Notes under the pieces: generated by a model | Databases searched by the model: none | Told to the model about the DNA's origin: nothing | What the model saw: the letters and a program-made list of their open reading frames with translations, nothing else | Made by a program: the position numbers and the translations under genes | DNA from: Astragalus membranaceus | Taxonomy: Eukaryota > Streptophyta > Magnoliopsida > Fabales > Fabaceae | DNA: 64,000 bases | Reading direction: 5' to 3' | Assembly (NCBI GenBank): GCA_039519185.1 | Contig: CM076851.1 | Span: 31,951,825 to 32,015,824 of the forward strand | In this document: positions 44,307 through 57,189 of the stretch, one piece after another | Position numbering within the stretch: the stretch's first letter is position 1 | Layout: every line of letters starts with the position of its first letter

Positions 44307-45465
44307 CAAATCCAAAGTTATGCCCCATGGTTTATATACTCCATTGTCTGTTCCCGAATATCTTTGGAGTGACATTTCCATGGACTTTGTCTTAGGGTTA
44401 CCTAGAACAAAGAACGGGAAAGATTCTATTTTTGTTGTGGACAGGTTTTCAAAGATGGCACATTTCATTCCATACAAAAAGGTGGATGATGCTTGCCACA
44501 TTGCTGATTTGTTTTTCAAAGAAGTGGTGCGCCAACACGACTTACCAAAAAGCATAGTGTCCGACCGAGACACTAAATTTCTAAGCCACTTCTGGAGAAC
44601 TTTGTGGGATAAGGTGGGAACTAAGTTACTATTCTCTACAACTGGTCATCCCCAAACTGATGGGCAAACTGAGGTAGTAAATCGAACTCTCTCTACTCTT
44701 TTAAGGGTTGTGCTTTCAAAGAATTTGAAAATGTGGGAAACATGGCTGCCACATGTTGAGTTTGCTTATAATAGGGCTGTCCATAGTACCACAAATCACT
44801 CCCCATTTAAGATTGTGTATGGTTATAATCCTTTAACTCCTCTTGATCTTTTACCATTACTTAACACATCTCTCTTGAAGCATAAAGATGGCAAAGCCAA
44901 AGCTGAATTTGTCAAAAGTTTGCATGAGAAAATCAAAATGCAAATTGAAAAGAAAAATGAAGGCTATGCCAAAAGTGCCAATAAAGGGCGCAAACAAGTC
45001 ATTTTTGAACCCGGGGATTGGGTTTGGGTTCATATGAGGAAAGAAAGGTTTCCAACACAAAGGAAATCCAAATTAATGCCTAGGGGTGATGGTCCTTTTC
45101 AAGTAGTCGCAAAAGTCAATGATAATGCTTATAAAGTGGACCTTCCCGGTGAGTATGGTGTTAGTGCCACTTTTAATGTTGCTGACTTGTCTCCTTTAGA
45201 TGTAGGTGATGAGGATTTCAATTCGAGGTCGAATTCTTCTCAAGAGGGAGGGAATGATGAGGACATGGAATGCCAAGATTCCCTTCAAAGCTTAGGGGGT
45301 CCAATGACTAGGGCAAGGGCAAGGAGAATCCAAGAAAGTTTAGTCCAATTCATAACCAAGACAATGTCAATTGAGGGCAAAAATGTAATTGCACCAAAAA
45401 CCATGCTTGTCATGCAAGCTATGGAGGAGGCGCAATTGATATTTGGAAACAATGCACTTAGTTAA
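44302..45465 (+). pseudogene. Ty3-gypsy chromovirus integrase core and C-terminus (right piece of a split gene)
   Basis: The frame is open from the solo LTR border to a stop at 45463-45465. The DDE integrase core is visible: DISMDFVLGLP (first Asp), SIVSDRDTKFLSHFW (second Asp) and GHPQTDGQTEVVNRTL (Glu). It is followed by the GPY-type C-terminal part (FEPGDWVWVHMRKERFP, GDGPFQVVAKVNDNAYKVDL) and SLGGPMTRARARRIQESL. No ordinary chromodomain is seen, in line with CRM/Reina-like chromoviruses. Integrase would insert element cDNA. A one-residue shortening (SIFVVDRF) and the loss of the upstream pol make it non-functional; the frame itself is intact. Confidence 0.88.
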
Positions 45466-46456
45466 TTTTTGGTGTGTTTAATCCACTTTAAGTGGTGTAG
45501 TGAGTCACATATTCCATATGTGATGATGGAGTCAATAACTGTTGCAATCAATGGAAGACATTCATGACAAACAAAGCTAAGGAGTTACAAGGGATAAATA
45601 CAATCAAATGAAGACATTCATGACAATCAAAGCCAAAGAGTTACAAGACAAAGGAACAAATGCTACAACACCTCATTATTGGAGCATTATGGAGTGTAAT
45701 TACCATTAAGTTGTGTTTGTGTAACCTTTCCTAGTCTTGAATTGTTTGTAATTGATTTTTATTACACTAGCTTAGGATTCCATGCAAAATCTGAATGACT
45801 AAGCCTAGGATACTTGTAATTTTCGCAATTAGCTTTATGTCTTTCATATTTGTAACAAAAAACATCTTTCTTATTACAAATAGGAGGTGTAAGAGTCAAT
45901 AAAAAGTTAACAAAGATTTTATCCATATTTTGAGTTCATACTCTCTAGGTTCTGGATTGAACCATTTTATTTGATCTTTATCAATAAATCATTTTCTTGT
46001 GGTGATCCTCATATTCATAGGCTTATCCTGGTCTTGGATTAGACAAGGTGGCGCCCCTTATTTTTATTCCATTTTCTTCACAAAAATCACAGAATACTAT
46101 CTATTGTTGAGCATATTTTTCCATTCACACAAGGTGGCCATCAGGTTTTAATCCTATTTTCGACCGGACACTGATCCAGCTAACAATTTAATCGATTGAA
46201 CCAACCAGTCTGATTTTGATTACCATGCTTTTTTGTGATTAAAAAATCTTGTGGTTTTTGATGACGACGTTTAAATAATTTAAACTAGTGGAAAGACAAA
46301 CACACCCAAAGGTTTTTTTACCAAACAAACCCAAAGGTTGGAAATAGATTCACTTGATTATATATATAATTTAAATTTTAACATTTACTGGTATTTATTT
46401 ATAACTTATAATAGAATTTAAATTTAAATTCAAATTTGAGTTAAAATAATAGAAGT
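45466..46456. other. 3' flank of the split chromovirus and spacer
   Basis: A possible polypurine tract plus LTR start (AATAGGAGG/TGTAAGAGTC) lies at about 45878-45896, but the other end cannot be fixed. At 46190-46235 a worn ATTGAACCAACCAG...TTTTGATTACCATG resembles the right end of the hAT-type element at 20862. No gene is seen. From 46360 the DNA is AAATTTAAATT-type. Confidence 0.4.
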
Positions 46457-47953
46457 TGTAACATCCCCAAAGTGGCTAATTCTAATTCTTGGAATTAGAA
46501 GATGATTTTAACTAGTTATTATCTAATTGAGTTTGTAATGGATGATTTAAGTTGTTTTATAAATGATTAAGTGAATTAATTGTGCATTTGTTGGCTTGTT
46601 AAACTAAATTGTATTGGGTAGTGTATGAGTAGAAATGGGGTGAGTAGTCTAAAGAGGTAAATTTGGAATTTCACTTATTTTGAGTATACCCTCGGCTGAC
46701 CCAATATTTTCCCACACTTCACTAATTCACACAAAAACATTTTAAAACCTTCCCTCAAACCCACACACTCACATTTTCACAAAAACAGAATTTTTGAGAG
46801 TTGAGAGAAAAGAGAGAGAGAGGGTGCGAAGAGAGAAGGAAAGGAGAAGAGAAGAAGAGAGGAACTCCAACCAAACCCAGCTCAAAATCTTCACTTCTTC
46901 CCTCTCCATTCCCGTTTTCATCATCACTTAAGTGGCTAGAGAATAAAAATACAGATTTTTCCCTCAATCCTTTCTTCTCAAATTTCAAGGGTGTATGTGA
47001 GATTGAAGGGCTAGGTCTGATACTCATGTTGCAAATTTTTTTGCAGTGAGCCCGGACCGTGCGCCAATGAGCCCGGACCGGGCCCCTACTTCTGATCCAT
47101 TTTTTAAAACACGTCCAACGCTATTCCTTTTGGTTCCAAACCTCCCCCTATCCTTTTCTTAACCCTTCCCATTGATGATTGAACATGTTTGCACTCCGAA
47201 TTGTTATTTCCATGAAGCGAAATGAATGATATATAATTATAGTGTCGAAACCGTTTGACTAGTTATGTATTGAGAGAGAACATAACATGGTTTAATGAAC
47301 AAAAAGGACTTGGTGTCCACAAAAGGATTTGGTATCCACAAAAGGACTTGGTGTCCACAAAAGGATTTGCTATCCACCCCCCAAATGATTTGGTATCCAC
47401 ATGAAATGATTTGGTATCCTATTCATCGAATTTTGGGGTTCGAATGAAAGAATGATAAAACACCGCGAGTAGAGTTGTCAGGGGTCACGAAAGAGCTCAC
47501 TGAGATTATTATCTCACTGAGATTATTATCTCACTGTTTATGTTTGTGGGGTTTACAGATAAACAGGGAAAAGCAAAGGAAAAGTAGAATGAGTAGCAGC
47601 TGATCTAAGTCATGGAGACTTGAGGGATCTTGGAGATCCGATAATTACCTTGCTTAGTTCCCTAGGTTTATTATGTACTTTCGATATTATGACTTGGACC
47701 GTGTATCAAAGTTGTGTATCGTTTATTTAATTCTAGTTGAGATATTGAACAATAGGTGGATAATGACTTTGGACCTTTGGTTTAGTTGTTGAGAAACCCT
47801 TTTTGAACTTATGATGGTTTAAAGGAATAAGTGGATGAGTTTTCATCAATGTTTAGTTATGTTCAATGTCTTAATTTAGAATTAGCACTCTGATGTATAT
47901 TGAATATGTGCTTTCCGATATTTGTTCCAAGGTCAAAATATTAGGGTGTTACA
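46457..47953 (+). repeat. 5' LTR of the Tekay-type element (1497 bp, internally deleted)
   Basis: Matches the 3' LTR except that about 580 bp present at about 53632-54213 of the 3' LTR is missing after GTGTATGTGAGATTGAAGGG (near 47010), and the GA tract is short here. Reiterated GGACTTGGTGTCCAC/GGATTTGGTATCCAC words occur at 47305-47420. Confidence 0.9.
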
Positions 47954-48103
47954 TTTTGGTATCAGAGCAGTTCAACCTAGTCGGGCTTAGTTTAGTTAGG
48001 GTTGATTTATTCCTCGAGCAATTCTGTTATGTTTCTTCTTATTATGCTTAGAAACATTGAGCTTCATCAACTCAATACTTGGTGCAATATTGTTTGCAGA
48101 ATT

Positions 48104-49177
48104 ATGGCAGGAGGATTAAGGAACAATCAACCAATTGATCCGCATTTCGCATGGATGCAGACTATGATGGAGAGACAACAACAACTGATGCAGCAGATGC
48201 AGCAGATGCTTGACTTCCAACAAAATGCTCATCCCCAACCCCATTAGGTGCCCGAGTCACCGGTGAACCCACGCCAAATTTATTCTAAATTTCTCAAGAT
48301 GAAACCCTCTGAGTATAAGGGAGGACCAGGAGTCATGGAGGCTCAACATTGGCTAGATGATATTGATAAAATCTTCCGAACAATGAAAATCAATGACGAA
48401 GAGAAAGTGAGACTAGCTGCTCACATGCTGAAAGGAGAGGCGAACAATTGGTGGACAAACGCTCAAGCCATGATGGTGACTATGGAAACTCCTCAAACTT
48501 GGGAAAACTTTCGACGAATGTTTTTGGAACAGTTTTTCCCTACTGCAGTAAGGGCCGAGAAGGAGAATGAGTTCCTAACTTTGACACAGGGTAGTTCAAC
48601 CGTGGGACAGTATACCGCTAAGCTCGAGGAGCTATATCTATTTTTCAGATTGGCTAGCTATGCTCCGGATGACGGCTGGAAGACGGAAAGATATCAATTT
48701 GGGCTCCGAGAAGATATTGCTCAAAGTCTAAGTTCCTTTTCTTGCACTAGCTATGCTGCTATGGTACAACAAGCTCACATTGCCGAAACTGATTTGAAAA
48801 GATTGTATGCTAGTAGAAGAGAATATGGACACAACAAAAGGAATGCAGAATCATCTAAACCTCAAATAGGTCCTAAGAGTGGTATCAACAAGGATAAGCA
48901 GGTACAAAGGTTTGACTATCCAAAGTCCAATGCATGTTCCAGATGTGGAAAGTACCATAAGGGCGAGTGTCACTTCAAGACCCATCTTTGTTTCTATTGC
49001 AAGAAGGAAGGGCATTATATCAACGATTGTCCAAAAAAGAAGAAGAATGAAGCCGGACACACCACTACAACACATGGAAGGGTTTACACCTTAGATGCAC
49101 AGAAGGCCAAGACTTCAGATAATCTGTTGAAGGGTATGGGATCTCTCTTTTATAAACCTGTCAATATTTTATATGAT
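48104..49177 (+). pseudogene. Tekay-type gag, with internal stop
   Basis: The ATG at 48104 starts a Gln/Met-rich N-terminus. A TAG at 48245-48247 interrupts the frame, which then continues without a break. A retrotransposon gag domain follows (FLKMKPSEYKGGPGVMEAQH, MLKGEANNWW, WENFRRMFLEQFFP), then a zinc knuckle CFYCKKEGHYINDCP (C-x2-C-x4-H-x4-C) preceded by a second Cys/His cluster. The frame would run on into protease but is cut at 49177 by a MITE. Gag forms the particle and binds element RNA. Confidence 0.88.
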
Positions 49178-49666
49178 TAGGCATGGCAACATAACCCGAA
49201 CCCACGGGTACCCACCCGATCCCGCCCCGAGTTTGACGGGGAAAACCCGCTTTGACCGGGGACGGGTTTGGGTTCGGGGATGTTGATACCCACCCCGTCC
49301 CCGCCCCGAACCCGCTCGACAAAACATAAATTAATTATTTTAATTTATTTCATGCATATTTACTCATTCATTTTGTTTCATAAATTTTGTTTATTTTTAA
49401 TTTTGATCTATTTCCTATAGAAAAATCTATTTTAATAATTTTAACTTTATTTTATCATTGTATAATTATTATTATTTTATTTTATTAATTATTTTAAATA
49501 TATTTTTTGTATTTTTTTTGTAAATTTGTGGCGGAAACGGGTACCCGCGGGGAACCCGTCCCCGTTTGGGACGGGGTTGGGGGATGCAAAACCCGACCCC
49601 GATAGAGGTAGGGGCGGGGACGGGGAATGCCAAACCCGACCCCGACCCGCCCCGTTGCCATGCCTA
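49178..49666. mobile_element. Non-autonomous hAT-type element (489 bp) at the protease active site, 8-bp TSD
   Basis: The ends are TAGGCATGGCAAC and GTTGCCATGCCTA, a perfect inverted repeat. The flanks are TATATGAT at 49170-49177 and TATATGAT at 49667-49674. Subterminal parts are GC-rich with many CCCGACCCCG/GGGTACCCG words around an AT-rich core. It splits the protease coding frame directly at the catalytic Asp codon. ORFs read across it (49489-49729) are artefacts. Confidence 0.94.
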
Positions 49667-52600
49667 TATATGATTCGGGTGCCACCCATTGTTTTATATC
49701 ACACGTGTGTGTTGATCGATTGGGTTTAGCTTTAACTCCGCTACCCCACCCGATTACTATTTTAATTGCTATTGAGGGTAGTGCTCAAACCCAAGCTCTG
49801 TATGGAAATTGTCTGCTCGCTATAGGAGACAGAAATTTTGTAGTAGATTTCATATGTTTGCCTATAAGGGGTATAGACGTCGTATTGGGTATGAGTTGGA
49901 TGTCTGTAAATCATGTTACGATAGATTGCTTCAGCCGCACAATCGGTTTTGCTCCTGAGTCGGTAGAATTACCGAAGACTTCCTCTGAAGCTATCGTTTC
50001 ATTCACCTCCGCCAGCCAGTGCTTGTTCCAAGGAGCTGAAGCTTATGTTATGATGCTGTCATCGGCTACTGAAACAAGTTTAGATTTAACCTCTGTTCAA
50101 GTAGTTAATGAATTTCTTGATGTTTTTCCTGATGAAGTGACTTCTTTACCTCCAGACCGTGAGGTAGAGTTCTCAATAGAATTGGTTCCGGGCACAGGAC
50201 CAATTTCCATTGCTCCTTACCGAATGTCTCATTTGGAGTTGAGAGAGCTTAAAACCCAACTTGAAGAATTGATCTCTAAGCAGTATTCGACCGAGTGCTT
50301 TGCCATGGGGTGCTCCGGTGTTACTTGTCAAAAAGAAAGATGGGAGTATGAGGTTGTGCATTGATTATCGACAGCTGAATAAAGTAACTATCAAGAACAA
50401 GTACACGTTGCCAAGGATTGACGATCCGTTAGATCAACTCCGAGGAGCCACGGTATTTTCCAAGATCGATTTGAGGTCGGGTTATCATCAGATTAAAGTT
50501 AGGGCTTTAGATATTCCGAAGACAGCTTTCCGTACAAGATATGGACACTACGAGTTTGTGGTGATGCCCTTCGAACTAACTAATGCTCCGGCTTTATTCA
50601 TGGATTACACGAACCGAGTCTTTCATCCCTACCTTGACCAGTTTGTAGTGGTATTTATTGATGATATCTTGGTCTACTCTAAGACCATTGAGGAGCATGT
50701 GCAACATCTCCAAATTGTTCTTAATGTACTCCGGGAGAAGCAATTGTATGTTAAACCAACCAAGTGTGACTTCTGGATGCCAGAAGTGAAATTCCTCGGG
50801 CATGTTATATCCCAATCAGGAGTTGTGGTGGATCCTAGCAAAGTTGAAAAAGTGATAAATTGGGATCGACCATCTATGGTCAAAGAAGTTAGGAGTTTCT
50901 TGGGGCTTGCAGGGTATTACCGGAGATTTATCCAAGGATTCACCCAGTTGGTTCTTCCACTCACTCGGTTAACTCGTAAGGGTCAACCGTTTGTATGGGA
51001 CACCGATTGTGAAGAATGCTTCTTAGAGTTGAATGTCCGTTTAACTTCTGCACCAATCCTAATTCTTCCAGATCCGTCCCTGGGATTTCTGATTTACAGT
51101 GACACCTCTGGGAAGGGTTTAGGATGTGTCCTTATACAAAACCATTAAGTTGTAGCTTATGCCTCCCGACAGTTGAAGACTCACGAAGAAATCTACCCTA
51201 CTCATGATTTAGAGTTAGCGGCGATTGTACATGCCCTAAAAATTTGGAGACATTACCTTTATGGTTTTCGTTTCGAAGTTTTTAGTGATCACAAGAGTTT
51301 GAAGTATCTGTTTGATCAGAAGGAGCTGAATAACAGACAAAGGAGATGGGTAGAGTTTCTTAAAGACTACGACTTTGAGTTGAAGTATCACCCTGGAAAA
51401 GCCAATGTGGTAGCAGATGTATTAAGTAGGAAGTCTCTTCACACCGCCGAGTTAATGATGCATGAGATGGCTCTCTTGGAATCTTTTTGGGATCTCAATT
51501 TTAAGGTGAGACCTAGAAGAAACTGTTTAGTGTTGAGTTACATTCAAATTTCGAGTTTGTTGAGAAATTTGATCCGATCAACCCAAGAGATTGATGTAGA
51601 ACTTTAAGCTCAAAGAGGATTACCTGGTTTCACTGAGGATAGTGACGGTGTGATTTTCTTCAATGGTAGAATTTGTGTTCCCAATGATGAAGACATTAAG
51701 ATGCAAGTGTTAGAAGAAGCTCATAAAAGTCAATATTCCATACACCCTGGGTCTACCAAGATGTATCAGGATTTGAAGCAATTGTATTGGTGGCCAGGAA
51801 TGAAAACGGAGATTGCAGAGTTCGTGTCTCGATTCTTAACTTGTCAAAGGATTAAGATAGAGCACCAAAAGCCTTCAGGCCAATTGTAACCGTTGAATAT
51901 ACTTGAATGGAAATGGGAAAATATTTCTATGGATTTCGTGATGGGGCTTCCACGGTCCCAAGCCGGTAATGATTCTATATGGGTGGTTGTAGATCGTTTG
52001 ACCAAGTCGACTCATTTCATTCTGGTTCGTTCTAACAATACATTTTCCAAGCTAGCAGATGAGTACCTCATGCATATAGTAAAACTTCATGGGATTCCGA
52101 CCAGTATTGTTTCCGACCGTGATCCAAAATTTGCTTCAAAATTCTGGAGAGCTTTGAACACGGCCTTGGGAACTAAAGTTTTCATGAGTACAAATTATCA
52201 TCCATAGACAGTTGGCCAAACAGAAAGGACTATTCAGACCCTGGAGGACATGCTTCGGGCCTGTGTGTTTGATAGTGATGGAAGATGGGAGAATCATCTT
52301 CCATTGGTGGAGTTCACCTACAATAACAGTTATCATTCCAGCATCGAAATGGCTCCGTATGAGGCATTGTACGAGAGGAAGTGCCGGACACCGCTTTGTT
52401 GGTGGGATGTAGGTGAAATAAGGCTATTGGGACCGGATTTGGTTCAGGAAACTACGAAAAAAGATCCACCAAATCAAGGAGAGAATGAGGCGGCTCAGAG
52501 TCGTCAAAAGAGTTACGCTGACAAACGGAGGAGACCATTAGAATTTGATGAAGGAGATCATGTTTTCCTCAAGGTTACTCCTACTAATGGTATTGGTCGG

Positions 52601-52954
52601 GCACTACGAACCAAGAAACTTAGCCCTCGATACATTGGGCCTTCTCAAATCATAGAAAGAATTGGGCCAGTTGCGTATCGTATTGCCCTGACGATGGTGT
52701 CAAACCTTCATGATGTGTTTCATGTGTCCCAGCTGCGAAAATATGTACCGGATCCAAATCAACCGCTAAGTTTTGAGGAGGTTGATTTTCATCCAAGTCA
52801 AATCTTAGAGCGTGGTGAAAAGACACTCCGAACCAGAACAATTCCGATTGTCAAGCTTGTTTGGAATGGATTCTCACCCGAAGAAGCAACATGGGAACTT
52901 GAGGATGATATGCGGACTCGCTATCGGTATATTTTTCAAAGAGGTAAGACTTGA
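49667..52954 (+). pseudogene. Tekay-type pol: protease, RT, RNase H, integrase, chromodomain; multiply broken
   Basis: Domains in order: aspartic protease (DSGATHCF at 49672, VLGMSWM), reverse transcriptase (VKKKDGSMRLCIDYRQLN, KIDLRSGYHQIKV, active site VFIDDILVYSKT at about 50654-50690), RNase H (SDTSGKGLGCVL, then SDHKSLKYLF), integrase zinc finger (HKSQYSIHPGSTKMY, then LTCQRIK), DDE core (ISMDFVMGLP, VSDRDPKF, GQTERTIQTL) and a C-terminal chromodomain (VWNGFSPEEATWELEDDM). Damage: a frame change near 50285, stops at 51146-51148, 51605-51607, 51887-51889 and 52205-52207, and a frame change near 52480. The integrase zinc finger has a Cys-to-Leu-type loss (SRFLTCQRI). It cannot be active. 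Confidence 0.9.
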
Positions 52955-53333
52955 CAAATGTTGAGTACAAATTTTTTCAAGTTGGGGTGTAATGTAACAT
53001 CCCCAAAGTGGCTAATTCTAATTCTTGAAATTAGAAGATGACTTTAACTAGTTATTATCTAATTGAGTTTGTAATGGATGATTTAAGTTGTTTTATAAAT
53101 GATTAAGTGAATTAATTGTGAATTTGTTGGCTTGTTAAACTAAATTGTATTGGGTAGTGTATGAGTAGAAATGGGGTGTGAGTAGTCTAAATTAAAGAGG
53201 TAAATTAGGAATTTCACTTATATTGAGTATACCCTCAGTCGACCCAACATTTTCACACAAAAACATTTTACAACCTTCCCTCAAACCCACACACTCACAT
53301 TTTCACAAAATCAGAATTTTTGAGAGTTGAGAG

Positions 53334-53444
<111 letters not shown>

Positions 53445-54149
53445 GCGAAGAGAGAAGGAAAGGAGAAGAGAAGAAGAGAGGAACTCCAACCAAACCTAGC
53501 TCAAAAAAATTCACTTCTTCCCTCTCCATTTTTGTTTTCATCATCACTTAAGTGGCTAGAGCATCAAAAATACAGATTTTTCCCTCAATTCTTTTTTCTC
53601 AAATTTCAAGGGTGTATGTGAGATTGAATGGCTGATTTGGAGTTATCAAGGGCTGTATGTTAGTTTTGAAGACTCCTAGAGGCTTAGCATCAACCACATG
53701 GTAGATTGAAGAGGGTTTGAAGCTTGATCTTTGAGTTTGGGTGTACTTGGGAGATTGTTGGTGCCTAGGGTTCGATTTGGGTACTAGGGAGCTTAGAGCT
53801 TGACTCGATGTTTCATCTTTCGCTTTCCTTCGTGTCGATTCCGGCATTGAGGTGAGTTCTTATTCCGTTCTAGGTTTTTGGTTATGAAATTTGTGTTGCT
53901 TGTGGTTGATCTCGTGTGGCTTGTGTTTTTCCTGAAAACTGAGTTTCGTTTTCGAAAACCGTCAAGAAGAGTCATTGATGAATTTCGGTATGAAATGCTA
54001 TAACGTGAATTGTTTGTATAAATTGGTTGATTGATGATGCTTGAGTCTGTTATGAACTGTGGTTGAGTTAGGAATTAGGCGTGACAGGTATTAGCATCGA
54101 ACAGAATAGCTAATTTCGCTAAAACAGGGAAATTTTCAAAGCTGTCAAA

Positions 54150-54213
54150 TAGGCCCGGCCCGTGCGCCCCCAGGCCCGGCCCGTGCGCCCCCAGGCCCGG
54201 ACCGTGCGCCTGG
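54150..54213. repeat. Three tandem 21-bp GC-rich units in the LTR
   Basis: AGGCCCGGCCCGTGCGCCCC recurs three times (last copy AGGCCCGGACCGTGCGCC). Related GAGCCCGGACCG words follow at 54246-54285 and occur in the 5' LTR at 47049-47080. Confidence 0.9.
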
Positions 54214-55488
54214 GTCTGATACTCATGTGGCAAATTTGTTTGCAGTGAGCTTGGACCGTGCGCCAATGAGCCCGGACCGGGCCCCTACTTCTGATCCACT
54301 TTTTAAAACACATCCAACGCTATTCCTTTTGGTTCCAAACCCCCCCATCCTTTTCTTACCCCTTCCCATTGATGATTGAACATGTTTGCACTCCGAATTG
54401 TTATTTCCATGAAGCGAAAAGAATGATATATAATTATAGTGTCGAAACCATTTGACTAGTTATGTATCGAGAGAGAACATAACTTGGTTTAATGAACAAA
54501 AAGGACTTGGTGTCCACAAAAGGATTTGGTATCCACAAAAGGGTTTGGTGCCCCCCAAAGGATTTGGTATCCACATAAAAGGATTTGGTATCCTATTAAT
54601 CAGATTTTGGGGTCCGAATGAAAGATCAATAAAACACCGCGAGTAGAGTTGTGAGGGGTCACGAAAGAGTTCACTGAGATTATTATCTCATTGTTTATGT
54701 TTACATATAAACAGGGAAAAGTAAAGGAAAAGAAGAATGAGTAGCAGCTGATCTAAGTCATGGAGACTTGAGGGATCTTGGAGATCCGATAATTACTTTG
54801 CTTAGTTCCCTAGGTTTATTATGTACTTTCAATATTATGACTTGGACCGTGTATCAAAGTTGTGTATCGTTTATTTAATTCTAGTTGAGATCTTGAACAA
54901 TATAGGTGGATAATGATTTTGGAGCTTTGGTTTATAGTTGTTAAGTAACCCTTTTTGAACTTGTGATGGTTTAAAGGGATAAGTGGATGAGTTTTCATCA
55001 ATGTTTAGTTATGTTCAATGTCTTAATTTAGAATTAGCACTATGATGTATGCTGAATATGTGCTTTCCGATATTTCTTCCAAGGTCGAAATATTAGGGTG
55101 TTACATAAGTCAAATTTAAATTTAAAATTGGGTTAAAATTTCTTAGTAGTTGTACGAATTACGGTGCAACATTTGCAATTTTTCTTCCTATATTTAAATT
55201 TCAAATTTTTGTTATTAATATGGTTAAAATTAAAGTGGAATCCAAAAAGTTAGTTGTTGAAGGCAATTGTGGTTAAATAGGTGTAGATAGTTCTCGTGCT
55301 ATTCAGTTAGGACAATCATAGTTTTTAAAGAGTGAGAGATGAAATCTTGTGATATTTAATCAAGACTTTTTAAAAGTTTGAAAAAGTCTTGTAATACTTA
55401 AAAAACTTTCAAATTTTGATGGATTCTTCTCAAATATATTTTAGTAGTCTTTGATGGACATCTTAGTGTCTTTTAAGTTTATTAATTA

Positions 55489-55760
55489 CTCCCTCCATCC
55501 CGTATTATATGATTTTCTGGCCAAAAAAAATTGTCCAATAATAAATAACTCTTTAAAATACCAATGAAATATTAATGTTCTTTTTCCTGTCATATCTTTC
55601 ATTATTTAATAATATCTCCTTATAACTCTACCAATTTATATTTTCAATGAAGGTTAGTTTGATAAACTAACTCACAATCTCCCTTTCCCATACAAATTAA
55701 CTATTTTTCTTAATTTATATAAAATGACCCAAAGTGACATATAATATGGGACGGAGGGAG
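55489..55760. mobile_element. Stowaway-type MITE, copy 1 (272 bp)
   Basis: The ends CTCCCTCCATCCCGTATTAT and ATAATATGGGACGGAGGGAG form an inverted repeat with TA on each side (55487-55488 and 55761-55762), the hallmark of Stowaway (Tc1/mariner) MITEs. There is no coding sequence. Confidence 0.95.
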
Positions 55761-55909
55761 TATAAAAAGTCTCCCTACCGAACCACCCCATGTTAGAATT
55801 CTTGGGACTCTCTCCCACCTGACATCTTAGTGTCTTTTTAGTTTATTAATTATAAAAAGTCTCCCCACCAACCCAAGCCATGTTAAATTTCTCGGGACTC
55901 TATCCCACC

Positions 55910-55911
<2 letters not shown>

Positions 55912-55982
<71 letters not shown>

Positions 55983-56024
55983 CCTCCCTCCCCCTCCATC
56001 TCTCTCTCTCACACACACACACAC
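55912..56024. repeat. (CT)n/(CA)n microsatellite, copy 1
   Basis: About 33 CT units, then CCCT repeats, CT again and CA units ending ACACACCGTTTAAATATT. The matching block of unit 2 is at 56970-57090 with different lengths. Confidence 0.95.
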
Positions 56025-56112
56025 CGTTTAAATATTCTTATCCATACGTTATATTATATGGTAGAAAACTCGTCTTTCGGCTTTTAGTATTGGGGTGCAC
56101 TAACATGTTTTT

Positions 56113-56520
56113 TTTTCATGAATAATGCCAAGATTAACTCCTAGGAAAGCTATTACAATCTCTAGTCTCTCCAGCAAAAATACAACTTAGAAGAGGCCTT
56201 GGCCTTGGATTGGGAGATTCAATAGTAGTTACATGGAAAGGGGCATTGTGTCCTTCCCGATCTAAGAGATTTGCAGCTCTGTTAGAAGATCTAGAAATAT
56301 AGGAGAAAGAAACACTCTAGTCACGCAAACTGACAAGCTCAACAATATCCTTAATTAAACATTTAAGGCCCGATTTAACGAAAACCACTTCTAAATCGCC
56401 TCCACAAAGACTTGGGAATCCTTTTCTGCAATCAAATTCCTAATACCCATTAATCTAGCTAGCCGAAGGCCAGAGAACATAGCCCAAAGCTCCACCCAAT
56501 CCACATTGCGCAGTGACTAA
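56113..56520 (-). pseudogene. LINE-derived RNase H (RVT_3-like) fragment, copy 1
   Basis: The minus strand reads VELWAMFSGLRLARLMGIRN, AEKDSQVFVEAI, then (after a stop and frame change) IKDIVELVSLRD, SYISRSSNRAANLLDREGH and ETRDCNSFPRS. This matches the RNase H-like domain at the end of some plant non-LTR reverse transcriptases: Glu of the first helix and Asp of EKDS are visible. Stops within the frame show that it is dead. Confidence 0.75.
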
Positions 56521-56584
56521 TTTTCTCAAATATATTTTAGTAGTCTTTGATGGACATCTTAGTGTCTTTTTATTTTATTAATTA

Positions 56585-56855
56585 CTCCCTCCATCCCATA
56601 TTATATGGTTTTCTAGCCAAAAAAATTTGTCCAATAATACATGACTCTTTAAAATACCAATGAAATATTAATGTTTTTTTTTCATTCATACCCTTCATTA
56701 TTTGATAATATCTCCTTATAGCTACCAATTTATAATTTCAATGAAGGTTAATTTGATAAACTAACTCACAATCTCTCTTTCCCATATAAAATTAACTACT
56801 TTTCTTAATTTATGTGAAATGACCCAAAGTGACATATAATATGAGACAGATGGAG
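56585..56855. mobile_element. Stowaway-type MITE, copy 2 (271 bp)
   Basis: Same element as 55489-55760 with several substitutions at the right end (ATAATATGAGACAGATGGAG), flanked by TA. It was copied by the tandem duplication and not by a new insertion. Confidence 0.93.
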
Positions 56856-56969
56856 TATAAAAAGTCTCCCTAGCGACCCACCTGACATCTTAGTGTCTTT
56901 TTAGTTTATTAATTATAAAACGTCTCCCCACCAACCCACCCCATGTTAGATTTCTCGGGACTCTATCTC

Positions 56970-57024
56970 ACCCTCTCTCTCTCTCTCCCTCCCTCCCTCC
57001 CTCCCCCTCCCTCTCTCTCTCTCT

Positions 57025-57087
<63 letters not shown>

Positions 57088-57090
57088 CGT
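56970..57090. repeat. (CT)n/(CCCT)n/(CA)n microsatellite, copy 2
   Basis: Counterpart of the unit-1 tract with more CCCT units, a C9 run and about 13 CA units. Confidence 0.95.
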
Positions 57091-57189
57091 TTAAATATTC
57101 TTATCCATACGTTATATTCTACGGTAGAAAACTCGTCTTTCAACTTTTAGTATTGGGTGCACTAACATGTTTTTTTTTTCATGAATATT

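Noticed and set aside
46190..46240. Separate MITE related to 20031-20862
   Set aside because: Only one worn end is visible; no second end or duplication.
49489..49729. ORFs crossing the GC-rich segment between gag and protease
   Set aside because: They read into the inserted MITE; the true reading frame skips it.
55827..56125. ORFs with Arg-Glu or Leu-Ser repeats (also 56943-57200)
   Set aside because: Direct translation of CT/CA microsatellites.
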